From the NCBI GenBank assembly GCA_016806645.1, contig JACSYO010000694.1, positions 409,001-473,000 on the forward strand: a stretch of 64,000 nucleotides of DNA, in the 5' to 3' direction. Positions 37,374 through 49,741 of the stretch are shown here, in pieces. A program made the position numbers and the translations under genes. The notes below the pieces were generated by a model. The model was not told where the DNA came from, did no database searches, and saw only the letters and a list, made by a program, of their open reading frames with translations. The stretch is from Ophiodon elongatus (taxonomy: Eukaryota; Chordata; Actinopteri; Perciformes; Hexagrammidae). The stretch's first letter is position 1. Every line of letters begins with the position of its first letter.

Positions 37374-40300
37374 GGCTCAAAGTTTGAGCTCCCAGTGTGG
37401 GCTTCCTTCTATCAATAACGCACCCCAAAAAATGGTTCCCTGTGAATGGGCTCTATTGACCCTGGCTGTAACTGAGTGACACCCTGTGGTGTAGCACCAG
37501 CTCACAAATGGTCCATTTGTTTAGAAGCTGACAATCACAGGTAGGCCGACCCTGAGAAGCACTGACAGACATAAACAATGTTTTGCTCTAAAACTCCTAC
37601 CGAACAGTAAATGTGACTTTAAGTGTAACAAGGTTTAGCCTAAATAGCTGCTTTGATAATTAATTTGAGCATTAGGAAGAGGCCTGTTTATCTTAGATTT
37701 TGCCATGGCAAAATTAACTGTGATTAGTTGTGATTACAATGCATTATCCTCTATGGTAACATTAAAAGTCTAAGAGAAACACAGCAGATGTTAATACTTG
37801 AAGACTCAATATACAGTACAATGCATGTATTTTAGACTAGTCACACAATAAAAGTATTTCTATTAACGTCTTATAATGCAAGCATGGTGGAGACTTCACC
37901 CCACTTTTACATCAGAATAGAAAACTAATAACTCATAAATATTGTAGAATTTGTGCTAAAGGAAGGATCTATGAAACCTCACTTCCTTGTATAAATAAAC
38001 CCTTTTTACATAAGATTTATTGTCACTGCAGGAAAAGCACAGGTGTTACCTATAACATTAACGTTAGTAATCACTCTGTTCTATGCAGGTGTTCTCATGA
38101 GGCACTGCTGTGGGACAGTGTCCCAGCATGCACAATAGGACTGTGAAAGTGGAGCAGCTAAACGGAACTTAACCGTCATTAATTGTATTATTTACACCTG
38201 TGCCTTTTCTATGTGCCACGTCAAAATGTCTGTGAAAAGCACCTGACAATACGATGAGTCCTGCTTTTACTAAAGTCACATATGAAAACAACTCACACAT
38301 AGAGACAGGATGGCTAATTAGATTTTATTTTTATTTAATTTTTTTTATTTCATTGGAGTTCTGCTACATTCTATTCACTATCCCATCGAAATGCTTTATT
38401 GCATGGCATAACTGAGCACAAGCCGGTGGCAGTGTTTCTAGTCAGGTCACTTTTTGAATAATATCAATGTGTTGCCAGCGATCGGTCACATTTTCAAGGA
38501 GACGATGTCTTAACTTCACGATTTGTCCATTCAGTCTTCAGAAGGAAGAATTGGTATGTAAATGGACCCGTTAGAGTAAGCCACTAGAATTCTAAAACAC
38601 GAGTCGCAGTCCTTCGAATGGGTTTACATTTGGTAATTACTAATAATAATTCAGAATTTTAAAAAATCATGGAAAAGTTTAAAGCACAGAGGGAGACAAA
38701 GGAGGAGAAACAGATGCACAGACCTCTGCAATCAACATAATCCAAGCCCTGAATATTTCCAATACATGCGTTGTCCATTGTCCTTAGAACTGCTTTGAAT
38801 TCACTGAGACTAAAAAAGTTCCTTAAGTTTTGAGTATTTCAGGGAGCAGTTTCACACAGAGGAGGCAAGCATTAATAATGATGTTTTCAATCCACCAAGC
38901 CTTTGGGAAACATGGAGATGTACCTCAACTTTTAAAGGTAATGGTGTCTAAACTCATGGGTGACTGTCCCCTGTAAGTATACCAACACTGAATGAAAAAG
39001 GCAGAAAACATATTTTGTCTAGTTGGGGCAGTTTTAAATATGTAAAACTGCTATAAAACGGCCTCCTTAAGTACCTACAACTTACTTGTATTTTTCTTTA
39101 ACCGTAGGCAAAATACATTTGTAGTATGCATTTGTATTGGCCTAAGCACATTAAGATGTAGTTAATGAAAATATGTGTTGATTAAGAAAACAATGCAATT
39201 TGAAGATGTCCCTGGGAATTTGTCTTGCACTTTCTTTTGGACATCCTAAAGGTTAAACCATTGATTAATAAAAAAATGAATTGCTAGTATACTGTCTATA
39301 AGGCACATAAGCATTAGCTGCAAAAGTTATTGAGACAATGATTGTCTCCAGAGAGACCGAAGAATGAAAAAAGTAGCAGGAAGACAGATGAGACGGAGTA
39401 AAAAGACAAACAAAAAAAGATAGAATAAATGATGGAGCAATGACAACGCATACATCATTTGTCCTTTTGTTCTCCCCTGTGTTAAAATGTTGATAGACAA
39501 TTAAAGAATAGAGTGTTCTCTGATATAGAGACATCCTGTTGTTTACACTATTAACTCCTATTGGCCAAGGCTCTAAACTGCATTAAAAACATATTATATA
39601 TAAGCCCAAGGAGATTTACTATATAAATACACAGAGGACTCAACAGAGCACTTATTACTATGGCTCTCAGTTAACACACTGCAATGACTCTTAGTCTGAT
39701 GCAGTAACAATAGTCACAGTGAGACCTCCTCTACACACATAGGCATATTTGCGCAAGACTGTGAGGGATTGACCAGTGCTACATCAAATAAACAATTACA
39801 TGCTGGGCTTATTTTAATAATGGGAAAATGATTTGACCTTGTGGCTCAAAATGTACAGAGAGACTAGCTATATAGATGGCTGCACGAAAGCATAATTGGG
39901 TGGATGGATGCTTGAAAGGATTGGTAATAATTGGTGAAATTAGTATCCATGTCCTCGCAATAAAAACATGAGAAGTACGGATTAATCCGGATCAATCGCA
40001 GGAAGATATCAAAGTCATGTAGTGAGCAGATTCATAGAACACATTTCTTCACTCTGACTGAATTATTTACTCATTTTCATCATTTCTTTTTAAAATCATT
40101 AAAGAAAACAAAAGCAGTTATTCTACAGCACATACGTCTGTCGTTAAATTCAGCTAAGCATCGCAAGGTGTGATTTTCCGATTTCTTCACAAGGGATGTG
40201 TTATTTTTAACGAGCTACACCGGCAAGCGCCAATAAATAGCGTACGATTCCCGTGTTTCCACGACATAAACTACCTACGATTTTCAATGCCATGTCTTTA

Positions 40301-43300
40301 TTTTTTACCTTTTCTGCTCCACAGGAAACAGACGTCTGCGTGGACATCTGCTTTCAATTTCTACAGGTTTACTTTGTCCAATCTGGCAACCCCACCTCCA
40401 GTCCAGTGTGGTGTGTTTTCACAAGACCCATTTTCTTATTTGATTGTGTTTTAAGGAGTAGATGTCTGTCAAGAGCATATGTATTTCATATGAATGGGAT
40501 GAAGGAGGGGATAATGAGCCACACTGGTGCAATAACAGATCCGATACATTTTTCCTTTGCGTGATGGAACAGATTTGAATGTCTCAACTAGGATTCACCC
40601 AACTAGATAATGCTTTATATATAATTCTGTGTGTGCGCAAGAATTCAAAGGTGTTCCAATTGAGTGTGGTTGAAATACTATCCTGCAGCTAATTCATGTC
40701 CATCATGTTTGCAGGCACTGGACTCCTGGGTTTGAGCCTGCAATTAGACTCACCTGATATCGACCCACAGGCCTTACAAGCTTAAATTACGCATGCAACA
40801 CAGTTACGACCAGGAAGGTAAAAGACCACCAACAAGGTTTTTTCAAAAAAGAACAAGTGAAAAACATCACTCATATTGGACTCAAAGTAACTGTCTCCTG
40901 ATCAGAGTTGAACCGTGTGTCCTGATCGTGGTTTAATGTCTTGAAACCATTTGTCTTGTCCGCGGTGAGCGGTTATGGTACTCAGCTTGACTTATGGAAT
41001 TCACACTATTCTTTGTGCAATGTAGCTGAGCTGTAACATCAGTCATTTAAAGAACTCAACAGGAGGCAATTAGAGGGTTGACCTTCACCTCTGTTTGTTT
41101 ATTCTTTTATAGAATGACTGAGTGACTTACATGGTCTGTTGTTTTTAAAGTTTTGTGTTACACGGAGCAGAAGAAAGATCTTGTTTAGAGTCACATTCTT
41201 TTTTTACATGATGTGAGTTTAATGGGTTTTTTTAAGCAGTTTGCGTTGGCAGTATATGGTTATGAAATATAAATCTGGTCCTTGTCTGCACATTTTCTTT
41301 CTAGCGCACATATATGTGCCACATGCTCAGTAGTGCATTTACACAGGATCAATGGGGAAAAAGTCAGAGGCATAATTTGTTAGAGAGACAGATTACAAAT
41401 GCTACCCACCTTAATCAAAGTGCCCGAGGTAAAGAGGGAAAATCCAGATGCTGTTTGTGTCATATATGATCAGTCTGGGATGGCCTTTGCATTCCAGATG
41501 TTACCCTTTTGTCAGGTCAGCTTTCAACATCAAACTCAATTGGTGATTTTACTCTATTTCCCAGAATGCCTTTTTCCAAAGGAATGGCCTGGACAGCTGA
41601 AACTGCAAAAACACTAAACGCCTCCAGGATTCTGAGCCAGTGTTGTTCAGCAGTTTTCAATGTTGTAATGTAAGAAATCAAACAAATCAGACGGAGAAAA
41701 AGCTCCGTTACATCATAAGAACTATGCGCATTGAATCACTTATACTCTCATACCTCATATCTCACTCACACCCAAATATCTTGTGTCTTAACGTTACTCG
41801 TGCACATCAGTTACACACAGGCAGACCTCTATGACCTCCTCTAGCACACGGCCACTTTAAGTCAAAGCACAAACTAACAACTCAATTAGCTTTCTTTTCC
41901 TGTTGATATAACAAATCAATTAACTCTCATTTCCTGTACATCTAAAGAGTCTGTTTTTCCTGTTTGTTTCCTGCTGGATCGACATGCGCTGGAAAAGCGG
42001 CTGCCTTGTTTGTGACGGACCACATGCACACATCAAACATCTTTTAATAGCAGCCTTATCACAGCACATTAACCTCACATAAACATGGCATGAACCTTGG
42101 GTCAGGGCAGGAGGGCGGCATGTGTGTGTACCCTCACACGCACATTTGTTGAGGACAGCCAGAACACACGATCGGTATAATGCCATTGTGATGCCAGATT
42201 ACTGATTTGTATCAATAATTAGTAATATGTCTTAAAGTACCTTGAGACATATTATATCTTAAATAATTTAATTGCCCATGATGTAAACATGTACATGGGC
42301 ATTTAGAGAGATACCTGATGCCTTAGTATACATTTAGTGAATCTACTAGTTAGACTTCTTTTACAAGTTCAAAGTAAAAACACATTGCATCAATTATGTG
42401 CTGTCCTCTGACAAATGGATGTAAAAATGCCACACAAAAAAAACTTTAATAAAAAGAAGCTCTGTAGTGCTGAGGGGAGTCATGAAGAGCAATCCTTTTC
42501 ACACTGCGCTTAGTCATTTGATTCATTGTTAATATGAACATATTGATCAAAGCAGCTATGAACCTCTTCATGATGGCAATATATACGTTGGCAAGTGGTA
42601 GATTAAAAAAAATGGAGTCAAAAAAAAATCTGAATGGCAGAATCTAAACCGACTTCACAATGATTTGCTTTGCAGCCAAGCATGAGCGATAAAATCAGAT
42701 TTTAATGTAGATAAATATTTTATTGTTGTCATAGTAATACTATTACAATCATCTCATGCCACAAGTGAAATGTGAAAGACCTAGAACACTATGCTGTATG
42801 GGGTCTACCTGTGTAGACAGCTTTAAATATTTAAAACTGAATTATATTTATTATTACTATCATATGCATTTGAAATCATACTTGAAAACATTTGAAAAAT
42901 TACATTTAGACATCATGACTGCGAAAGATTTGAAGAAAAAAAACACAAACATTAAGAACGTTTGATATGGCCTACAGTATAACTATAATAGTTAAATAAA
43001 TTAAACAAATGATCTCTATGTGAAAACAAACACATGTGAATCCTTTCAACAGATGCATACAGCAAAGCAAGTGATAACACTGATACATAAAGTACAATAT
43101 GATCATATGACCCTTCCAAAAATGGCATGCCAGTGAGACACTTGACATGGGCTATGGTGGTTAGTTCCTGATTTTGTTTTCAAAAATATACTGCATATCT
43201 ATTTATATATTTATATAAACAACAAAACTTTTGATGATTTTCATTTTTTTTATAATTCTAAAATACATCTATAATATTTAGAAACAATATGTACAATTAA

Positions 43301-43421
43301 CCCCCACAGTAGGCTGTAATGCAACAAATTCTTCTAAAATGGAAGAATAAATTAAGGTCTAAGGAGAAACACTTCTGTTTGTAAGGCCAGGGGGGTTTAA
43401 GAGCTGGTAGACTTTGCTTGT
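37372..43421. other. 6-kb AT-rich desert
   Basis: No coding exon or RNA gene could be supported. Possible repeat traces only: 41540-41620 ('tttcccagaatgcctttttc', 'ggaatggcctggacagctga') resembles a fish repeat. Overlapping frames at 40170-40564 have no signature. Confidence 0.5.
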
Positions 43422-43457
43422 CACACACACACACATTCTCTCTCTGTCTCTTTCTCG

Positions 43458-43520
<63 letters not shown>

Positions 43521-43568
43521 ACCCACACACACCCACACACACACACCCACACACACCCACACACACAG
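43422..43568. repeat. Compound (CA)n-(CT)n-(CA)n microsatellite
   Basis: A CA segment, then a long CT/TC segment with interruptions, then a CA segment punctuated by 'ccca'. It lies about 740 bases beyond the trabd2 stop codon. Confidence 0.95.
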
Positions 43569-43823
43569 ACGAAGGACATATGGTTCCAGTTGTACTTATT
43601 GAAGGTAATTGATATTCAGCAACAGTTTCGTGATGTTCTCATGTTCATTCACTGAACAGTCAAGAACTTATATTTTCAGAGGTTTGAATGTTGAATATTT
43701 AGAGTCTATTGTAACACTAAGGGAACTGACATGCTGTGTAATGTCAGTGAGATGTCCGATAACACTTCCCGTTGGTGAGCTTTCGCTTTTCTTTCCTGCT
43801 GCGTTCTGTGTACCCACTCCTGC

Positions 43824-43854
<31 letters not shown>

Positions 43855-43872
43855 ATGTCTATCTGTGTGTGT

Positions 43873-43936
<64 letters not shown>
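43824..43936. repeat. Long interrupted (GT)n microsatellite
   Basis: About 113 bases of GT units with 'ttatgtctat' and 'ct' interruptions, about 370 bases beyond the trabd2 stop codon. In trabd2 transcript sense it is a CA repeat and may lie in the 3' UTR. Confidence 0.95.
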
Positions 43937-43942
<6 letters not shown>

Positions 43943-44306
43943 ACCGAAACCTTATGAAACATTTATGTTTCAAGAGTCCTAACGTTTTATGAACTTACAT
44001 GCCCATGAAGGCCTCAATTTGTAAGAGACATGCTCTATTGACATGACTTACCATTCAACACAAAGTTTATCTAACCCAACATCCAAGGAGTGTACCGTTA
44101 CCATACAGCTACAGCTGATTTCACATCCTTTCTCCATGCTGTTTTTCATCTCCGAGACTCACCACACTCTTTTCCAGCTTCCTTCTAGGTCTTATGATGC
44201 ACGATCAGCTCTCACTTTATATGAGCCGATACCGGAAACCACCACATGTGAGAGTTTAACCCTTTTGAAAGGCTGGCTGCTTTATAGAGTCCCAACTAAT
44301 GCTCTA

Positions 44307-44505
44307 CTAGAGAAACACAGTCCATGCTTGTGGGATCACTGTAAGCAATGTGCAGAGGAAGACGAGTAAAGATGGTGAGGTCGAGGAGGTGGTCCACGCT
44401 GAAGATATGTGATGGTGGTGGCTGTGGACTTTGTCAGGTGGTTGCACTGTGATGTAACCGTTGATGATGCGAACCAGCGGGGGAGGTGGAGACTGGACCA
44501 TAGGG
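44307..44505 (-). CDS. trabd2b: TIKI metalloprotease (trabd2), last exon with C-terminal anchor
   Basis: Terminal coding exon. The acceptor CAG is at 44508-44506 after a pyrimidine-rich tract; the first base C completes AG|C (Ser), restoring V-R-I-E-E-S across the junction. Then come 65 residues and a TAG stop at 44309-44307. Features in order: a proline-rich start (Q-S-P-P-P-P-L), a His cluster (H-S-H-H-H-H), a Ser/Thr/Ala-rich spacer, and a hydrophobic run of about 13 residues (L-L-V-F-L-C-T-L-L-T-V-I-P) followed by seven mostly hydrophobic residues. Small residues, spacer, then a C-terminal hydrophobic segment is the layout of a GPI-attachment signal, and TIKI proteins have been reported as GPI-anchored; a single-pass membrane segment is the alternative. 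The 3' UTR should run below 44307; I found no convincing polyadenylation signal close by. Confidence 0.8.
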
Positions 44506-46764
44506 CTGCGCAGAGAAGAAGAGAGATTACAGACAAATTAGATTTTAAAAGTCTATCTTGTCTTTTTTTAAAGGCCCCTATTTTCTCCATCAGCTTTTAA
44601 CTAGGAATGACGGGGTCCCACAGGTAGAACAGCTTTGGTTATTTCAAGAGAGATTTCTCAATGAGAAATATTTTTGTGGTTTTTTTTTACACTGCTAACA
44701 GCCATTATACTGTTCTTTGAGATTGGAACGAAAATCATAATAATCTGCAGGAGAAGAGGACTCTTTACATCCCCATATCGTCCGCAATTCCAGAGAAAAT
44801 ATGCAGACTGCGAGAAAAAAAAACAATGGAAATATTAATGATGGGGACGGCTACAAAGGAAAAATTCTCAACAAAGGAATCCGCAGCATAGACCAATCAG
44901 CAAAGATTTAACAAATACAAAACTCCTAGGATTGCAACTCATTGATCAGCGTATGGCCATAAACCAACAGCCAATCAGCCTGCATGCTTCATTCTCTTTC
45001 TCTTTTTCTTCTTCTCCCAATATTATATATCCTGTCTGTCTGTCGGTATCTGTCCTTTTTTAAACAAGTCTGGCAATTAAATCATTTCTGATCTGCTGTT
45101 TGATGCAGAGACTGCAGATCTTGTGTGGTTTGGACTGGGACGAGGCCAGGCAAAACAAACACCCAAGTTCCTGAAGTCGGAATCTCCTCATACCAGTGGG
45201 CTGCAACAGCAGTTTGGCAAGAAAAGTGTGTCTATCACCATTGCAAAAAAAAAATAATTAAATTAGGTCTCAGCCCTAAATTTATATCCTTGGTCCTTAT
45301 TCTGACTCTCTGCAGACAAATGAGACTAGGTTTAGAGGGATTGTTGTGGACAAATGAGGTTACGTTTGGATGGCCGACTCTTTGGCTGAAGAAGGGACAA
45401 AATTGGAAAAGTTTGGAGAGTTAAGCGCCAGTGAAATTAAGATGGAAAAAAAAACACTCTTTTTGGTACTGCTTAGTTTGAAATGCTGAGATTACAAATG
45501 TTCACATACAGTATATCCCTCACAAATTAACCACAACGGATTTCATTACTCACAGATACTTGCAGATAATATTATTTGCTTTGCATTGATTGATGTTGTC
45601 TAAAGACTGTACAGCCCGCAGCTTTAGGCTTTAGTTATTAAATACATTTTAGTATGGATGACTATTTCTGCCCAAACATGGTACAGAACTCTTAACTAGT
45701 ACCTGCTTAGCAAGATGTATTTATTTGAAAGTGTCTGTAAATTATTAAAGCAGTTATTTAAAAGTCCAGAGCAAACATTAGACATTTTTTTTTAAAGTTA
45801 TGAAGTCGGTTTATTTAGGTTTGAGGGCAAAGAGAGGTGTCATGCATCAAACACAACAGAGAACTGTGGCACTATAGTTGCCTCAGTTTTTCGGACTCAC
45901 TCTCTCCCTTTCTCATTCAGCCACCTTTTCAGACATTCAAATATACAAAGACGTGCACCGTGTACACTAACATATGTACACAAACAGTCTGTTTCCTTTC
46001 CGTTCAAAATACAGGGGCTCTCAGAAAGAGAGAAAACATTTTTGCAGACATAATGTACACAAACGTTCACAAACCCCCTCTGTTCCCATGAAGAACCGAC
46101 TCTACATGGTTGGATAGTTCTTTCTGTCAAGAATTTTGAATTTTGAATACTATAAATGGAAAAATACATACGGATACGGAGGTAAAATATATCTAGATGC
46201 TTAAGAGCAGAGTCCTGCACAGGTCCAGTTTTGCCAAACCCTTAGCCACCAGTAAGCTGCAATTATTAATCATTACGATTTAGAATTTACTGGAAGAATT
46301 GTAGCCTTACCAGGTAAAATGTTAGATAAAAAGACACCAGATTTTCTTTTCTCTTTTTCCTCATTTATCTTGTTCCTTTCACGTGTTCCGCCCTCACCCA
46401 GTGCAGGACCCACAGTACACTGCACTGTTCCTATCGATGGCCGAAGAGCAAAACCTCCTATCTGAAAAATGCACTTTTTTGAGAATACTAAAAATAACTT
46501 GATGTTAAGGTTACCCAATACATAATACATAATACAAAAATTAATTTCTTACAAAAATAAGAAAAATATACTTAGTGCAGATAGGGTTATTCCCCACTTT
46601 TCCTGTACAATTTTGCAGAAAGGAGGTTTTGCACCGTGGCCATCGCTATGCAACTTGGTATCTGCTACACCAGGAGACATAAAGGAGTCAGATCTGCTCA
46701 CATGCACTATAGCAGAACTGTTGAGTTTATCCCAGCATCCCATAGTCAGATTTAAACATCCAGA

Positions 46765-46840
46765 GAAACATGCTCACACCAATGGATAATTTACATTCTC
46801 CCAATCACCTAACCTGCATGTCTTTGGACTGTTGAAGTAA
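46765..46840 (-). repeat. Teleost repeat fragment, minus orientation
   Basis: On the minus strand: 'aacagtccaaagacatgcag', 'gttaggtgattgg', 'ggtgtgagcatg'. It matches the family at 47250-47440, in the opposite direction. Confidence 0.65.
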
Positions 46841-47249
46841 ACTGTAGCAACCAAAGGAAAATGTATCGTAAAGGGGATTTGCAGCTTTGTATTAACAAAG
46901 GAAGAGGACGAGTCGGGAAAAGTAGCATGAACGTGTACAGACATCTTAGAAATAGGAACCACAGATTTCAAATATTGAACTGAAATGGCATGGTTAATGG
47001 TAGCCTGTGGCTTCGACAGGACCAGAGTTTGTGTTCCTGCATGAACAGTTTCCATCTGTATAATGTTAATACTAGCCATAGAAAACAAGCTCTCTGTTCC
47101 ACACAAATTAGGAGTCTGGGAGGGTTGACTTAAGCATGCAAACACATGCTGGTTCAGGAGTCAGGAGAAAGAAAAAACTAAAAAGATTCAACTTGATTTT
47201 GCACCTTTATACTATGTTTTCACGACTAGCAAAGCAACAGGCTACACTA

Positions 47250-47440
47250 ATGTTTCCTCCCACAGTCCAAAAAAGTGCAAGACAGGTGAACTGGAATCTC
47301 TTAATTGCCCCTAGATGTGAATGAATGTGGTTGTCTGACTATACAGTGTATGTTATGACTTGTGATAGAGTATCGCCTACGCATGCTGAGAGATCCTCCA
47401 ACTCTAGGCAGCATAAACTGGTGTAGAAAATGGATGTTAG
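47250..47440 (+). repeat. Teleost repeat fragment, plus orientation
   Basis: Contains 'tttcctcccacagtccaaaa', 'aattgcccctagatgtgaat', 'gtggttgtctgactatacag' and ends 'gtagaaaatggatg', the order of a very abundant teleost repeat. Diverged; no coding capacity. Confidence 0.75.
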
Positions 47441-47721
47441 GTCAAATAAAACTTTTTGCTTTCTGCCCACGTGCACATGACAACATCAAATTTTGCCCTT
47501 ACAACAAACTAAAATAACTTTCAACACAGCAGACCACACCTTGTGCAGAGGTCTCCTTTTTGTCTGAAAGGTGAGCTTGTTTTGTTGTCCGGTTAGATCC
47601 CTGCCTCGAGCTACTGTGAGAACAAAACCGGATACTTAGCAGGAATTCCCAGGCTGCTATTTTTCCATCTAAAACACTTATACCATCTAGGAACTAGTCT
47701 GGACTCATACTACACTGCATG

Positions 47722-47755
47722 GAGTGTGAGTGTGAGTGTGAGTGTGTGTGTGTGT

Positions 47756-47792
<37 letters not shown>

Positions 47793-47814
47793 TGTGTGTG
47801 TGTGTGTATATGTG
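47722..47814. repeat. (TG)n microsatellite with GAGTGT units
   Basis: Starts with 'gagtgt' units, then TG units to 47814. In trabd2 transcript sense it is a CA repeat about 360 nt after the donor at 48174. Confidence 0.95.
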
Positions 47815-48174
47815 GTGATATGTGGGCAGATTGCATGAAGAGTATGGTGATGTGATATGGTGGCTGTTTGAGCCTGCGGCATCACACCAGGAAGTGTCAG
47901 TTCTATTCTAAAGACAGGTGGAAAGGCTGCATTACACATTTCCAATTTCCCCTCCCTCCTCTGACATCCTCTCTGTCTTTCTTCTCTGAGCTTTTACCGT
48001 TATACTCTTTTCTTTTCTATTGTCCACACCTGTGACCCTTCATCTCACTTTTTCTACATTTCTCCTCATCCATTTGTCACAGCAAAGGAAGACAAGTCAT
48101 TGATGACAGATGTGTGTATCAGAAAAAAGATCCCATGCACGCTCATCTTTTCCCCCCTATCCCTGTCCTCTTAC

Positions 48175-48447
48175 CTCTCCTCAATGCGAACCCAGAGGTC
48201 ATTAAAATGCCGGTGCCGCTGTTTCTTCTGCTTGTTCCTCCTCTTTTTCTTCAGCATTTTTCTCTCTGCTTTCTCCAGCAGCTCCAGGCTGTCCGGTGGC
48301 AGAAGCATGTGGGGTAACAGATCGTCCTCCAGGGGATGCCCCTCATCGTCCTCTTTGTGAGGGAGCTCATGGAGGAAAGGCTCTAGAAGAGGGGGCTCAT
48401 CGTAGTGGTCTTCTGACTCTGGCGAGTCAGGTCTGGATGATGATCTC
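48175..48447 (-). CDS. trabd2b: TIKI metalloprotease (trabd2), acidic/basic linker exon
   Basis: Next exon of the same gene, 273 nt, with acceptor TAG at 48450-48448 and donor GT at 48174-48173. The split codon AG|G joins the upstream exon in frame, and the last two bases (AG) need one base from the next exon. It encodes 90 whole residues: a Ser/Pro/Asp/Glu start, a long acidic, Leu- and His-containing stretch, H-M-L-L-P-P-D-S-L-E-L-L-E, then a very basic run of Lys/Arg, ending H-F-N-D-L-W-V-R-I-E-E. The F-N-D-L-W-V-R-I-E block and the preceding L-L-P-x-D-S-L pattern are what I remember of the juxtamembrane region of TIKI2, which is why I lean to trabd2b. This part lies outside the catalytic domain and is probably an extended stalk. 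No function can be assigned to the linker from sequence. Confidence 0.85.
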
Positions 48448-48998
48448 CTAGTGGGTGCAAATCACAGGAACATAAGATACTTTTGAAAGAATTTTGTCAC
48501 AGGATGTGTCGTTTACACTTAACGGTTAAATATGACCTTTAATGTCAGCATATGTGGGATGTGACCTATCTGGGATCTGACAAAATATTATCAATAATTC
48601 TGGAGAAAAACTATATGATGGGTAGAAATTCTCTTTTTTCTTCAATAGAACTAGGACTTGCAGATGCTTTGTAAGATGTTAGATTGTTGTTGTTTCCATG
48701 CAAACTATGCCTGACAAATGTGAGTCTCAGGAATGCTTGTTTTCCTCTAGTTTTTTTTTCTATGCATGTCCCTGTCAGTTGGGTGGATGGGAAATGAAAG
48801 TTTGCACAATCCCAATATGTGCTAAATGTATGGCAATACAAAATTGAGTTTGGTTTGGAGAGACCAGCTAAACCACTTCAGGTGGACTCCAACACCAAAG
48901 CCAAAAATCGTCACTGCCTGCGAGTATTGGAACCTGAACCAATGGATAAATGGTGGATAAATTGATTGGGCTGCAGGAGTGTTTTCTATGGACTCATT

Positions 48999-49001
<3 letters not shown>

Positions 49002-49090
<89 letters not shown>
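49002..49090. repeat. (CA)n microsatellite
   Basis: About 44 uninterrupted CA units, followed by a further interrupted stretch. It lies in the trabd2 intron about 550 nt before the acceptor of the linker exon. Confidence 0.95.
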
Positions 49091-49093
<3 letters not shown>

Positions 49094-49453
49094 ACACACA
49101 CACAAACGCACAGAGATCTGCAATGAGATAGCCACCCGCGGAGTGTGCTATGGTAGACTGCACTACATGCTTCACAGCAGGAGGTATAAGCTTTGCTTAG
49201 GTTGGCCTTTTCAACACTTCATTGGGGTCTGGTAGGGAGTTTATCAAATGTATCTGCATTACAATCTACATAGTGGAAAAAATAGACAGCTCCAGTGAAT
49301 AAAGGACATCAGTGAGCATATTCTTTTTCTCCTCAAACTGAAAAATCTCAATATGAGATCCCGACACCTATCTGTCTGCACATGTTGTTCAGACCATCCA
49401 GGCAGCAGGGTGTCTTGAAGGGTTACGACAGAACCTGTGTTAGTTAGAATGGA

Positions 49454-49741
49454 GGTAACACTATTGTAGTTCTATAACCAAAGGCGGAGCCCTCGACCAA
49501 GGGGGACCTGTTGCTCCCACGTCACTCACAGAAGAGGGTGTCGGATGGCAGACAGCTGGGTGTGCTGCCTTATATACTGCGGATCCGCACGTATTTGTGT
49601 AGGCACCTCCGGATTCTAGGGTTACTCTTATGCAAATTTCCAGTGGGTTGATGTGTGCTCGTGATTGGAAGAATATTACACATTGAGTCCAGTATAGGGC
49701 TCTGCCTGTGCTTATAGAACTAGGGTTACAATATTGTAACC
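49454..49741 (+). mobile_element. MITE-like element, copy 2
   Basis: The ends are inverted: left 'tagttctataaccaaaggcg' then 'gagccct', right 'agggctctgcctgtgcttat' then 'agaacta'. The right end finishes with the perfect 18-bp palindrome GGTTACAATATTGTAACC (49724-49741). The interior aligns with copy 1 (1461-1730) in reverse. No coding capacity; a non-autonomous DNA transposon is the best reading. It sits inside the trabd2 intron. Confidence 0.75.

Larger units (their letters stand above)
44506..48174 (-). other. trabd2 intron (3.7 kb)
   Basis: Phase-2 intron between the linker exon and the last exon, with donor GT at 48174-48173 and acceptor AG at 44507-44506. It holds a TG array (47722-47814), two oppositely oriented fragments of a teleost repeat (46765-46840 and 47250-47440), and otherwise AT-rich sequence with no recognisable gene. 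Confidence 0.75.

Noticed and set aside
40170..40564. Overlapping frames of 94 and 103 codons
   Set aside because: No domain, no consistent frame and no splice-site support.
43359..43973. Several Cys/Val- and Thr/His-repeat open frames
   Set aside because: Translations of GT/CA and CT microsatellites.
44336..44590. Alternative frame over the trabd2 last exon
   Set aside because: Shadow of the real exon; it does not join the upstream exon in phase and lacks the anchor pattern.
46774..47145. 123-codon open frame, minus strand
   Set aside because: Its C-terminal end runs through a known teleost repeat fragment and the rest shows no family; chance frame in an intron.
48100..48360. Plus-strand Ser/Leu/Phe-rich frames over the linker exon
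   Set aside because: Antisense shadows of the minus-strand exon, whose splice sites and family match decide the strand.
48822..49235. Cys-Val and Thr-His repeat frames on both strands
   Set aside because: Produced by the CA array at 49002-49090.
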